Assembly (NCBI GenBank): GCA_964416365.1
Contig: CAYQDO010000007.1
Coordinates: forward strand, 1 to 32,508
From: DUUS01 sp964416365
GTDB taxonomy: Bacteria; Bacillota_I; Bacilli_A; RF39; UBA660
Length of the DNA stretch: 32,508 bases
Reading direction: 5' to 3'
The translations under genes were made by a program, and so were the position numbers. The notes under the pieces were generated by a model. The model saw only the letters and a program-made list of their open reading frames with translations. It was not told the DNA's origin and did not search any database. Position 1 is the first letter of the stretch, and the number at the start of each line of letters is the position of its first letter. Of this stretch, positions 21,771 through 30,186 are shown piece after piece.

Positions 21771-23927
21771 ATGGCATTGAAAGAAAGAATTACAAAAGAA
21801 AAAATTATTAATGTTGTATTAAATACTTTAATAGCTTTATTTAGTATCATATTGATGATATCTATCTATACTGGAGTACAAATTAAATTATTAGGTCATG
21901 ACTATGCCAATTTTTTTGGATATTCTATGTTCGAAGTTCAAACAAAAAGTATGGAAGAAACTATTTCTGCTGGGGATTGGATTATAGTTAAATTAGGTTC
22001 CAAAGTGAAATTGAATGATGTCATTACTTATAAACAAGATAATGAATACATAACTCATCGTCTAGTAGATATCCATAATGGAACTTATGTTACTCAAGGT
22101 GATGCTAATAATGCTAAAGATGATCCTATCGATCAATCACAAGTAATAGGTAAATTGGATAAGATTTTACCTGGTTTTGGTATCCTTAGAAAAACCTTAT
22201 TTAACCCTTGGGTTTTATTTTTATTAATTGTTATTTTATATTTAATAGATTCTTTAACAAGAGAAAATAAGAAAAATAATAAATTCGATGTAAAAGTAAG
22301 AACAATTGCTTTTAAATTATGGAGTAAAATTAATAATAAATCTTCTGATAATAAGAATAAAAAAGAAGAAATTTTACCTGAATTAAATAATTTTAGTATA
22401 AATGATGAAGTAATCGTAGTTGAAGAAGACCCAAAAGAGGAAATTGTTATTTTAGAAGAAAAACCGGAAGAAATCGAAGAAAATATTTCAAAAATTACTC
22501 AAGAACAAGTTTCAGAAATTACTGAAATTTCTATGCCAGAAGAAACAATTGATGAAGAAGAAATCACTGACATTGAAATAGAAACTGACGAAATCGAATT
22601 AGAAGATTATGATTCTGTAGCTGATGATCTAGAGAAGACTCATTTCTTTAGAATTATTCCTGTTGATGAGGGAGAGCTAGATTCTACTTTATTAGAAATT
22701 GCAAATTATGAAGTAAAGGAACCAAATAAAAATGATTTCAAAAATAAAAAAACAATAGATGAGATAATTAAATCAGAGGACGAAGAAGAGGATGGTTTAG
22801 CTAAAGTAGATTTAGACTTAATAAAGAGTCACACTCGTCGCAATAAAAATTTAATTGATGCTATGATGCATATTAAAAAAGATGAAATTAATGAAATTAT
22901 TAATAATCTCTTGGATGAAGACAAATTAACAACCAATGAACCAACAATTAAAAATATTTTAATTACAACATTTATTCATGCTAGATACTATAATTATTAC
23001 AATGAAAAGAACTTAGAATATCGAGGCAATAATCTTTTAACCAAAATAGAAAAAATCTTAGGTATTATAGCTACTGAATTAATAAATGACTATAGTGGAG
23101 CAGATTATAAATATGCTGAAAAAGTAGAAAAATATTTAGATATTTTGAAAGTAGTTGCGTATTTAGATCAAGGGAAAAATACTATCTCTGAAATCAAATC
23201 TAAAAGAGAATATTATCGTAATGCCATAGATAAATATTTTAAAGATATTGAATCAAAAGAATTAGAAGAAATTGTAAATAGTATCATTAAGATTCAAAAG
23301 TCATATGAGGATATTGCCAATTATTTCTTAAAGAGATTTGAAACTAATACGTTCTATTTAAATCTTAATAAGATAAGCAATCAAAAAAATTATCAAGCTG
23401 CTGATTTAGAACATAGTATTAAGTTTAGCAAAGTTTATAGTAACTATATTATTGACAAGACTTATAATGAAGGTATTATTGCCGAAGATAAAACGCCAAT
23501 TATGTTTATATTGTTATTGTCACAAATCATTAAAGATATGATCAATGCTGATTTTAGTAATAAATATATTATCAATATTACGCCAAGCCTATTTATGAAA
23601 GAAAAGAAATTAATAGGATTACTTAATGCTATTGACGATGAATATGCTAAGGCTCATATTTTGTTCTTAATAGACTTTAAAGATCTTGTTAATAATAAAA
23701 AATTTATACAAAGATTAAGAAAAAGTGGTTTTAAATTTGTTATTGGATTTAAAAATACCGAATTTTTAGCAGCTAAGAATAGAGAATGTTTATACTTTGC
23801 CAATATTTTATTCGTAGCTAAAAATAATGATTTGGAGGTTATTGAAAATTATATTCCAGATGATTTACAAGATAAGATTGTCTATGATAACATTTTTGAT
23901 AAATATAACAGTATAGAAGGAGAATAA
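21771..23927 (+). CDS. SipW-like signal peptidase fused to a large cytoplasmic region
   Basis: 718 residues, about four times the size of a SipW peptidase. Residues 1-165 are a complete S26B-type enzyme. A membrane helix (13-35) is followed by the nucleophile Ser60 in VQTKSMEETISAGD, His96 in ITHRLVDI, QGDANNAKDDP (109-119) with the acidic residues, and a second membrane helix (145-162). A lysine-rich stretch and a very acidic linker (~200-285) follow, then ~430 charged helical residues that should be cytoplasmic. The final part (~630-700) alternates strands and helices (AHILFLIDFKD, FVIGFKNTEF, NILFVAKN) and may be an alpha/beta fold. I cannot name this domain. It begins a five-gene operon; the McrB-like ATPase starts 2 bases after it, suggesting the cytoplasmic part works with the ATPase. 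Confidence 0.8.
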   Translation: MALKERITKEKIINVVLNTLIALFSIILMISIYTGVQIKLLGHDYANFFGYSMFEVQTKSMEETISAGDWIIVKLGSKVKLNDVITYKQDNEYITHRLVDIHNGTYVTQGDANNAKDDPIDQSQVIGKLDKILPGFGILRKTLFNPWVLFLLIVILYLIDSLTRENKKNNKFDVKVRTIAFKLWSKINNKSSDNKNKKEEILPELNNFSINDEVIVVEEDPKEEIVILEEKPEEIEENISKITQEQVSEITEISMPEETIDEEEITDIEIETDEIELEDYDSVADDLEKTHFFRIIPVDEGELDSTLLEIANYEVKEPNKNDFKNKKTIDEIIKSEDEEEDGLAKVDLDLIKSHTRRNKNLIDAMMHIKKDEINEIINNLLDEDKLTTNEPTIKNILITTFIHARYYNYYNEKNLEYRGNNLLTKIEKILGIIATELINDYSGADYKYAEKVEKYLDILKVVAYLDQGKNTISEIKSKREYYRNAIDKYFKDIESKELEEIVNSIIKIQKSYEDIANYFLKRFETNTFYLNLNKISNQKNYQAADLEHSIKFSKVYSNYIIDKTYNEGIIAEDKTPIMFILLLSQIIKDMINADFSNKYIINITPSLFMKEKKLIGLLNAIDDEYAKAHILFLIDFKDLVNNKKFIQRLRKSGFKFVIGFKNTEFLAAKNRECLYFANILFVAKNNDLEVIENYIPDDLQDKIVYDNIFDKYNSIEGE

Positions 23928-23929
23928 TA

Positions 23930-25453
23930 GTGAACACATTTTTTAGGTTTTTCTATGAGTTTATTTCTGTATTCTTTAGCGGTATCGGTGCGATGGCTAA
24001 AGGTCTTTACAATGGCTTTCTACAAATGATTAATATTAAAACTTACAAATCTGTTTTAACTAGCTATAAAGGTAATTTTAATGGAGCTGAATGGGTATTA
24101 GTTGCTGTATCAATTGCAGTTATAGCTATTATTATAATTGCCTTTGGTTTACTAATATTCTTTATGGTTAGAAGAATAGTTCGTTTTGGAAAAGCAAAAG
24201 GTAATCAAGAAGAACTATTAGATGAGATAAATAATCTTAATACCCAAGTAGAAAAATTAATTAAAGAGAAAAATGAAATTATGGCTATGAAAGTATCTCA
24301 ATTGGGATTAAAACCTGGTGAAGAAGAATTACCAGAAACAGGGGAAAATCCAGATGAAGAAATCAATACAAATAATTCTCGATTTGGTAAACTTACCCGT
24401 ATCGATGAAGATATGAAAACTTATAAAATTAAAAAATATGCCAACAGTTTCACTTTAGCCGAATTAGTTGAGAATTTCCGTTGCTTTAATGCCTCTAAGT
24501 TAAAATTATATTATGATATATCTTTGATTAGAACATTTATCTCAGGGTTAGCTTGTGGTAGGTTGGTAATTTTACAAGGTATATCTGGTACCGGTAAAAC
24601 TTCCCTTGCTTATGCTTGGGGTAAATTTGTGAATAAAGATTCTTGTATTGCTTCGGTTGAACCTTCATGGCGTGATAAAACTGAGTTATTAGGATATTTC
24701 AATGAATTTACTAAAAAGTTTAATGAATCAGATGTTTTAGCTGAATTGTATCGTGCTGGATATAATGATGATGTCCATACTATTATCCTAGATGAAATGA
24801 ATATTGCGAGAGTTGAATATTATTTTGCGGAGATGCTATCAATTTTAGAAATGCCTTCACGTGAAGAGTGGATAATTGAGTTAGTACCAAATGGCTGGCC
24901 AGATGATCCCAAACGTATTATCAGTGGTAAATTGAAATTGCCGGAAAATGTATGGTACATTGGAACAATTAATAATGATGACTCAACATTCATGGTTACA
25001 GATAAAGTATATGACCGTGCTATGCCAATTGATATTAATACCAAAGTTGCGGCATTTAAATGCCGTGAACAAGAGGCTATAGACATAAATGCTAGTTTTT
25101 TAGAAAAATTATTTAACGAAGCTATTCAAAATCGTCCAGTTTCAGCTGAAAATCTAAATAAAATATCAGAAATAGATGATTATGTTATTAAACATTTCCG
25201 TGTTGCATTTGGTAATCGTATTTTAAAACAAATGAATACTTTTGTACCAGTTTATGTAGCATGTGGTGGAGATGAAGTTGACGCTATTGACTACTTTATT
25301 GCTAAAAAAATCTTTCGTAAATTTGAACAAATAAATATTTTGTTTATTCGTGATGAAATTGATCCATTTATTTCTTATTTAAATAAGAAATTTGGTAATG
25401 GCAAAATGAAAGAATGTATTGAATTTTTAGAGAGAATTAAAAAAGCAGCTTAA
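23930..25453 (+). CDS. Membrane-anchored McrB-like AAA+ ATPase
   Basis: 507 residues starting at GTG 23930. A hydrophobic N-terminal stretch and a clear membrane helix (55-80, WVLVAVSIAVIAIIII) lead to a coiled coil (~92-122) and a linker. The AAA+ domain (~175-480) has Walker A GISGTGKTS (217-225), Walker B IILDEMNIA (285-293) followed by RVEYYFAEMLSILE, sensor-1 GTINNDDST (345-353) and an arginine-finger candidate Arg363 in YDRA. DEMN followed by VEYYF is characteristic of the McrB branch of AAA+ NTPases, which in McrB itself hydrolyses GTP. The membrane anchor is unusual for that family. The DUF2357 gene follows 18 bases later, the usual McrB partner arrangement. Nucleotide preference and substrate are unknown; it may remodel or energise the secretion apparatus. 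Confidence 0.85.
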   Translation: MNTFFRFFYEFISVFFSGIGAMAKGLYNGFLQMINIKTYKSVLTSYKGNFNGAEWVLVAVSIAVIAIIIIAFGLLIFFMVRRIVRFGKAKGNQEELLDEINNLNTQVEKLIKEKNEIMAMKVSQLGLKPGEEELPETGENPDEEINTNNSRFGKLTRIDEDMKTYKIKKYANSFTLAELVENFRCFNASKLKLYYDISLIRTFISGLACGRLVILQGISGTGKTSLAYAWGKFVNKDSCIASVEPSWRDKTELLGYFNEFTKKFNESDVLAELYRAGYNDDVHTIILDEMNIARVEYYFAEMLSILEMPSREEWIIELVPNGWPDDPKRIISGKLKLPENVWYIGTINNDDSTFMVTDKVYDRAMPIDINTKVAAFKCREQEAIDINASFLEKLFNEAIQNRPVSAENLNKISEIDDYVIKHFRVAFGNRILKQMNTFVPVYVACGGDEVDAIDYFIAKKIFRKFEQINILFIRDEIDPFISYLNKKFGNGKMKECIEFLERIKKAA

Positions 25454-25471
25454 TAGAGAGGAGAATCTAAA

Positions 25472-26608
25472 GTGGGGAAAGCTCTTAAAACAAATAATGA
25501 ACTTAACAAAAAAAGTAACCTATTTATAGAGAAAGTTAATTCACAAATGGTTTATCAATCAGATTTTTCGGGTGAATTAATTAATTTTGCATGGGTTGAT
25601 AAAATAGAATCTGCTTGTCCTTATATTGATAACGTTGTTAGAAATCCAAAGGTTGCTTTAATTAAAGAAGAGGATGTCGTAAAAGTTGAAAAAGCTAAAA
25701 AAGTAAGTGTTGCCAGTATCAAAGACTTATCTAGACATACCCATTATATAGAAAAAATTAATGAGGAAACAATGGAAGTTCAGCCAAATAAAATTTTGAT
25801 TGAGCGTTCTGAAGAAACTTTTAACACATATGAAAATCGATTTATATATACATTGATTTATAATTTAAATAGATTTGTTCGTGATAAAGAAATTGAAATG
25901 GAAAATTTAGAAATTAAGGATGATCGTGTTTTAGAATATGTAGCTACAACCAATACAGGTGTTGAGCGAGTTAACATAGAATTAAAAATCACTGCTAATG
26001 AAAATTCAGATAATAATGAAAGTAAGTTAAGCAAAAAACTTGAAAAAGAAATTGAAAATGTTAAAAAAAGATTAAATAAAATAAATGCGTTTATTGCCAG
26101 TTGGAAGTTCAGTGAATTATACACAACACTAGAAAATGCTAATATTCATTTAATTACACCACCGATTAAAAAAACTAATATAATACTTAAAAATCCTAAT
26201 TTCCAAGTAGCAGAACATTTGTGGACTTATCTACAAACTTACGAAGACAATAAAAAAGATTCGGCTAAAAAAGGTTTGGATAGTGCTGGTAATAATGATT
26301 TATTAGGTGTATTGGATGATGCCTTTTTAATGGATTTCTTCGTTATGGACTCCATTTCATCCTCTAAGCGAGAACAAAAACAAAGATTATCTGAATATGC
26401 AGTTATCATGATATATCAACAAATCAAACGAGCAATAGCATTATTATTAAATAGTGGCATTGATGTTAGTGATGAAGAAATATTAGACATTATCGCTAAC
26501 GAATTAAAAAGAGAAAGAAATAAGACAACCGTTGACAGTTCAGATATAAATAATAGATTTAAAGATGAATTTGAAGAATTCTTAGAAGATGTTAAAAATT
26601 ATATATAA
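25472..26608 (+). CDS. DUF2357/McrC-N-like partner of the AAA+ ATPase
   Basis: 378 residues from GTG 25472 (GAGAGGAGA upstream). ERSEETFNTYENRFIYTLIY (111-130) resembles the DUF2357 signature found in McrC-like partners of McrB-family ATPases, and a central coiled coil (~185-210) and APPI-like strand plus EHLWTYLQTYE continue the pattern. McrC proteins normally end in a PD-(D/E)xK nuclease domain; here the C-terminal third is a short helical region without such motifs, so I see no nuclease. It is cytoplasmic, with no signal or membrane segment. It lies directly between the ATPase and a signal peptidase in one operon. I expect it to act as an adaptor or stimulator of the ATPase. The DUF2357 assignment rests on the motif and context. 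Confidence 0.65.
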   Translation: MGKALKTNNELNKKSNLFIEKVNSQMVYQSDFSGELINFAWVDKIESACPYIDNVVRNPKVALIKEEDVVKVEKAKKVSVASIKDLSRHTHYIEKINEETMEVQPNKILIERSEETFNTYENRFIYTLIYNLNRFVRDKEIEMENLEIKDDRVLEYVATTNTGVERVNIELKITANENSDNNESKLSKKLEKEIENVKKRLNKINAFIASWKFSELYTTLENANIHLITPPIKKTNIILKNPNFQVAEHLWTYLQTYEDNKKDSAKKGLDSAGNNDLLGVLDDAFLMDFFVMDSISSSKREQKQRLSEYAVIMIYQQIKRAIALLLNSGIDVSDEEILDIIANELKRERNKTTVDSSDINNRFKDEFEEFLEDVKNYI

Positions 26609-26620
26609 TAGGAGAGCGAC

Positions 26621-27199
26621 ATGAAAAAAATTAAAGACATAACTGAAAATAATAAGTTTATAAAAATTTTATTCACAATTATAAAAGGAATTATATTTAT
26701 ATTTTTATTAGCATTTATTATTACGGTCTATTTACAAAGATTTAGTGATAATAAAATGTCCTTTTTTAACTATCGAATGTTTACGGTTGCGACCAGCAGT
26801 ATGGAGCCAAGATATGTTATTGGCGATGTCCTTTTTGCTAAAAAAGTTGCGGCTTCTGAAATTAAAGTAGGAGATGCCATCAGTTATGAAGGTAGAGCAG
26901 GATCATTTAAGGATAAAATAATTACCCATGAAGTAGTAAAAATTGTTAAAGATGATAATGGTAAATACGTTTTTCATGCTAAAGGGCGTGCTAATATTGT
27001 AGAAGATCCAATCGTATATGAAGATCAACTTTATGGTACGGTTGTTTATAAATCAAAGATATTATCATTGGTTTATAAAGTTATCAAAACACAAGTAGGA
27101 TTCTTTTTATGTATTATAATCCCATTAATCGGAATTGTTGGATATGAGCTTATAACCACATTGTTAGCAAAGGAAGATAAAAGAAGAAGTACAATGTAA
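26621..27199 (+). CDS. SipW-like (S26B) signal peptidase I
   Basis: 192 residues, the normal size. A cytoplasmic N-terminus and membrane helix (~16-38) are followed by the nucleophile Ser60 in VATSSMEPRYVIGD, His103 in ITHEVVKIV, KGRANIVEDP (121-130) with Asp129, and a second membrane helix (~157-176). His in place of the bacterial Lys marks the ER/SipW type (S26B), which handles TasA/camelysin-like precursors. The usual GD of KGDAN is KGRAN here, one difference from the fusion peptidase at 21771. It is the fourth gene of the operon, 12 bases after the DUF2357 gene (AGGAG upstream) and 26 before an exported protein. Substrates are probably the TYAWF-signal proteins of the locus. It resembles SipW, but I give no symbol because the locus differs. 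Confidence 0.9.
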   Translation: MKKIKDITENNKFIKILFTIIKGIIFIFLLAFIITVYLQRFSDNKMSFFNYRMFTVATSSMEPRYVIGDVLFAKKVAASEIKVGDAISYEGRAGSFKDKIITHEVVKIVKDDNGKYVFHAKGRANIVEDPIVYEDQLYGTVVYKSKILSLVYKVIKTQVGFFLCIIIPLIGIVGYELITTLLAKEDKRRSTM

Positions 27200-27225
27200 A
27201 CAATTATTAAAGAAAGGGTGGTAAG

Positions 27226-28482
27226 ATGAAGAAAAAACATCAAATTTATTTGCGTCTTAATTTAATGTCATTATTTTTGATTGCAGTTTCATTCATTTCT
27301 GTCACTCTAGCTTGGTTTGCTTATAGTGGTTTATCTACGGTTTCAACAGAAGTTGATGTCAAAGCTTGGTTTATTGAAATAGAAAAAAAAGGAGACGAAG
27401 TATCTAACGAAGTCAATGTAAATTTATCAGATCTCTATCCGGGAATGGCTCCAGTAACTGAAACCATTTACATTAGAAATACTGGTGATTCTGATGCTGA
27501 ACTCAAATATTCATTAATTAGTGCTAGAATATTAGATGAAAATAATTTTATTATAAATGATGAAACTACAACTTCTCCATATGTTGAAGATTTTTTAGCC
27601 CATGAGTTTCCTTTTAGTGTAAACTTTAATTTAAGCAAAAGATATCTTTTGGCTAAAGATGATGAAACAATAGATGAAGCAGTGTTTGAAATATCTATTT
27701 CATGGCCGCTTGATTCAGGTTCCGAAGCTGATGTAATTGATAGTGAATGGGGAAATAAAGCCTATAGTTTCCAAAATTCAGAAATCCAAAAGTATAATAA
27801 TGACAAAAATAATTATCAAATACAACCGTCAATACAAATTGCTTTAACTTTAACAGCTGAACAATATTTAGAAAATAATGAATCTAGTGATCCTAATTAT
27901 AATTTAGGCGATTCAATATTATTAGATGTTATCAATAATAAAAGATGTGATACTTTAATACCGAATCAATGTTTAAAAATGTATGTTATAGATGTTAATA
28001 ATACAATTGGAAATAGGAAAGTCACTTTATTACCAAATCCTTTAAGTGGATATGATACTAGCAGTTATAATGATTTTGAAACAACACAAAATGGCATAGT
28101 TAGTTTATGGCAAGTTTATACAAGAGGATTAAGGGTTACAGATTTATTAAATATCATTTCCACGGATATTAATAAGTCCGTCGTTCAAATAGATAATATC
28201 TCTGATGCCGTCATTGGAAATTTAACTTATACTGATCGAATGAGTAGAGAATTAAATAGAGTTATCGCAAGTAAAGGACGTTATAAATTCCCAAATGAAA
28301 AATTTCCTTTCATAGTCTCAACCGAATGCTACTGGACAGAAAGTAATTATGATTATGAAAAAGCTTTTGCTATACAAAAAGAAGATAATATGACCAAAAT
28401 ATTTGGTAATTACAAATCGAATTTTTGTAAAATTATACCGGTAGTGGAAATGGACAAAGACAGATTAGAATCCGAATCATAA
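27226..28482 (+). CDS. SipW-cognate (TasA/camelysin-like) exported protein
   Basis: 418 residues. A basic start and hydrophobic segment (~12-31) end in SVTLAWFAYSG, the same class of exit as the TYAWF proteins. The mature part starts with a camelysin/TasA-like domain: VDVKAWFIEIE, LSDLYPGMAPVTETIYIRNT (compare the LKPGD...F.N.G strand of TasA) and SDAELKYSLISARI. The second half (~215-418) has no match I know; it includes a few cysteines but not the WEPND or EGQDxD signatures, so it is not a member of the A-D family. It is last in the peptidase-ATPase operon, directly after a SipW-like peptidase, as tasA follows sipW in Bacillus. It may be the dedicated substrate of that peptidase. Confidence 0.75.
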   Translation: MKKKHQIYLRLNLMSLFLIAVSFISVTLAWFAYSGLSTVSTEVDVKAWFIEIEKKGDEVSNEVNVNLSDLYPGMAPVTETIYIRNTGDSDAELKYSLISARILDENNFIINDETTTSPYVEDFLAHEFPFSVNFNLSKRYLLAKDDETIDEAVFEISISWPLDSGSEADVIDSEWGNKAYSFQNSEIQKYNNDKNNYQIQPSIQIALTLTAEQYLENNESSDPNYNLGDSILLDVINNKRCDTLIPNQCLKMYVIDVNNTIGNRKVTLLPNPLSGYDTSSYNDFETTQNGIVSLWQVYTRGLRVTDLLNIISTDINKSVVQIDNISDAVIGNLTYTDRMSRELNRVIASKGRYKFPNEKFPFIVSTECYWTESNYDYEKAFAIQKEDNMTKIFGNYKSNFCKIIPVVEMDKDRLESES

Positions 28483-28509
28483 AAAGAGAACCTTAATGGT
28501 TCTTTTTAA
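28483..28509. terminator. Bidirectional terminator between the locus and trmL
   Basis: GAACC (28488-28492) pairs with GGTTC (28498-28502) around TTAAT, with A-rich and T-rich flanks that give a U-tract in both directions. It serves the plus-strand operon and the convergent trmL, whose stop codon it overlaps. Confidence 0.7.
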
Positions 28510-29015
28510 TTATCTTCAATATAGAATTTACTTTTATGGGGTTCATCAAATAATAAATCCCGATAATCTTGTTGCCTTAAAACTTCGTATACAGCGATTG
28601 CTACCGTATTTGATAAGTTAATGGCTCTAACTTTGTCAGTCATTGGTAGCCTAATACAGTGATCAATATAGGGCTTTAATAACTCAGAAGGAATCCCAGT
28701 GGATTCTTTGCCAAATATTAAATAAATATTCTTACTAAAATCACTAAAATCAAAATCACTGTGTGGTTTATGACCATACCTGGTAAAGTAATAAAACTCC
28801 CCTTGGTTACGATTATAAAAGTCTTCAATATTTTCATATACATTATAGTTGCAGTTTTCAATATAATTGACTCCACTTCTTTTAATAGAAGCTTCATCCA
28901 ATTTAAATCCCAAAGGTTTAATTAAATGTAGTTTAGTATTAGTTGCGACGCAGGTTCTCATAATATTGCCAGTATTTCCTGGTATTTCCGGTTCAAACAA
29001 GACGACATTTATCAT
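28506..29015 (-). CDS. trmL: tRNA (cytidine(34)-2'-O)-methyltransferase
   Basis: A SPOUT-class enzyme that methylates the 2'-O of the wobble nucleotide 34 in certain tRNA-Leu species using S-adenosylmethionine. The 169-residue length is typical. It opens INVVLFEPEIPGNTGNIMRT, the TrmL signature, followed by HLIKPLGFKLDEASIKRSG. The knotted cofactor-binding motifs are LIFGKESTGIP and IRLPMTDKVRAINLSNTVAI near the C-terminus. The downstream end meets the bidirectional terminator, and the thioredoxin-fold gene lies 8 bases upstream, so the two form a small minus-strand operon. Identification is firm. Confidence 0.95.
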   Translation of the reverse strand: MINVVLFEPEIPGNTGNIMRTCVATNTKLHLIKPLGFKLDEASIKRSGVNYIENCNYNVYENIEDFYNRNQGEFYYFTRYGHKPHSDFDFSDFSKNIYLIFGKESTGIPSELLKPYIDHCIRLPMTDKVRAINLSNTVAIAVYEVLRQQDYRDLLFDEPHKSKFYIEDN

Positions 29016-29023
29016 AGAATCAC

Positions 29024-29533
29024 TTAATCTATAATTTCGTATTTTTCAAGTAATTGAATAAAATCACTGGTGTTGATTAAACTAGAATTACTATCAATTA
29101 AATCTACTGCTTTATTGTCTTTAAAATAAATTATACCCGGAAGTTCTTTTAAGGTATTTTTTTCTAAACCTAAAGTTTTATTTAAATTAGTTAGATAATT
29201 ATCTTGTTTCATTAGTTCTGTTATATTCATATATATGAAGTTATTAATTAGTTCATTATCTTTCAACACTTTTTTTAATTTGACTTCAAAATTATAGATA
29301 TCTTGATTGCCAGTGTAACTTATAAATAAGAAAGTATCAGGACTAAATTCTAGTGAAGCATTTTGAATTTCATTAGGTTGGATATTGGCAACATATTTAG
29401 CTATATAACTGTTATTTGCTCTGTTTTTTAAATGGTTCTTATAAAGGTTTGAACCAGCTAGAGTTACAAAAATTACTCCTATTAGAATTAAAGCTAAATT
29501 AAGATAATTATTTTTACCATTTCTTTTTGCCAT
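29024..29533 (-). CDS. Membrane-anchored thioredoxin-fold protein lacking CxxC
   Basis: 169 residues with a strong ribosome site (AGGAGG, minus strand 29540-29546). One membrane segment (~10-28, YLNLALILIGVIFVTL) is followed by an exported domain with the thioredoxin pattern: strand DTFLFISYTGN, helix, strand NNFIYMNITEL, helix, the cis-proline-like KELPGIIYFKD and a final helix SDFIQLLEKYE. Where the redox CxxC should follow the first strand it reads TGNQD, and there is no cysteine at all, so redox activity is unlikely. It may be a structural or binding domain. It forms an operon with trmL 8 bases downstream. The fold assignment is by pattern only. Confidence 0.6.
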   Translation of the reverse strand: MAKRNGKNNYLNLALILIGVIFVTLAGSNLYKNHLKNRANNSYIAKYVANIQPNEIQNASLEFSPDTFLFISYTGNQDIYNFEVKLKKVLKDNELINNFIYMNITELMKQDNYLTNLNKTLGLEKNTLKELPGIIYFKDNKAVDLIDSNSSLINTSDFIQLLEKYEIID

Positions 29534-29580
29534 ACTTATCCTCCTTTTTTATCTTATCTATTAAAAGTATATCATAATGC

Positions 29581-29622
29581 CATAAAAAAAAGAAGAAATA
29601 TTCATGATATTTTTCTTTTATG
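29581..29622. repeat. Imperfect inverted repeat between divergent genes
   Basis: CATAA...AAGAA...AAATAT (from 29581) pairs, with bulges, with ATATTT...TTCTT...TTATG (to 29622) around the loop TCATG. It lies between the divergent thioredoxin-fold and cotJ genes and has no downstream T-run on either strand. It could be an operator or a leader hairpin. Confidence 0.4.
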
Positions 29623-29655
29623 CAAATATAGACAAAATAATTATTTATGTAGTTC

Positions 29656-29681
29656 AAAAGCCCTTATCATATCGGGCTTTT
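29656..29681 (+). terminator. Terminator-like hairpin in front of cotJAB
   Basis: A perfect 8-bp stem AAAAGCCC (29656-29663) and GGGCTTTT (29674-29681), 10-base loop, only four terminal Ts. No gene ends before it on this strand, so it may be an attenuator or stability hairpin in the cotJ leader. The next start is at 29713 behind AAAGGAG. Confidence 0.45.
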
Positions 29682-29712
29682 AACATATTATATAAATTGA
29701 AAGGAGTAAAAA

Positions 29713-30186
29713 ATGTTTATAAATATTGATGATGATTTTCTAAAATATTCTTCTGGACAAGACATGTCTAAATTTTATCACAGTAACTATGATTACGATA
29801 ATGAGCCTTATCATTCATATAATGAAAATAAATCAGATGTTTTAAGTCCTAAAGAAGGCTTAGCCCTAGGTAATCTATTTTTAAATTCATATATGCCATA
29901 TAGGCATTATAAACCCAGAGAATTAAGAGCAAGAAATGAAAGAGAAGACCTCCTACTCAAAATTCAAGAATTATGTTTTGCCCAAAATGATTTAAATCTA
30001 TATCTAGATATGCATTTCGAAGATCAAAAAATGTATGAGTTATTTAAGGAATACACCAAAGAAGCTAAAAGATTATCTGATTTATATTCTGAAAAATACG
30101 GCCCGTTAGAATTAAATAATGATTTGGGTGCTAGTTTTGAATGGTACAAGAATCCATGGCCTTGGGAGGTATCAGATAATGTTTAA
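29713..30186 (+). CDS. CotJA-CotJB fusion spore coat protein
   Basis: 157 residues. The second half (75-157) is a full CotJB domain: LLLKIQELCFAQNDLNLYLD, then KYGPLELNND and the diagnostic WYKNPWPWE end. Before it, SPKEGLALGNLFLNSYMPY (~45-63) resembles the core of CotJA (the 'AL..GT.F...Y.PY' motif). The first ~40 residues are Asp/Asn/Tyr-rich and unmatched. In spore formers cotJA, cotJB and cotJC are separate adjacent genes for a coat layer; here A and B appear joined. The last bases overlap cotJC by 8, suggesting coupling. CotJB is confident; the CotJA part is a motif-level call. Expression would be expected in the mother cell under sporulation sigma factors, but I see no clear promoter. 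Confidence 0.75.
   Translation: MFINIDDDFLKYSSGQDMSKFYHSNYDYDNEPYHSYNENKSDVLSPKEGLALGNLFLNSYMPYRHYKPRELRARNEREDLLLKIQELCFAQNDLNLYLDMHFEDQKMYELFKEYTKEAKRLSDLYSEKYGPLELNNDLGASFEWYKNPWPWEVSDNV

Noticed and set aside
23930..26608. A McrBC-type restriction system
   Set aside because: The ATPase is McrB-like, but no nuclease motif is visible in the partner or neighbours, the ATPase is membrane-anchored, and the pair is embedded among secretion genes. I report it as an NTPase pair instead.
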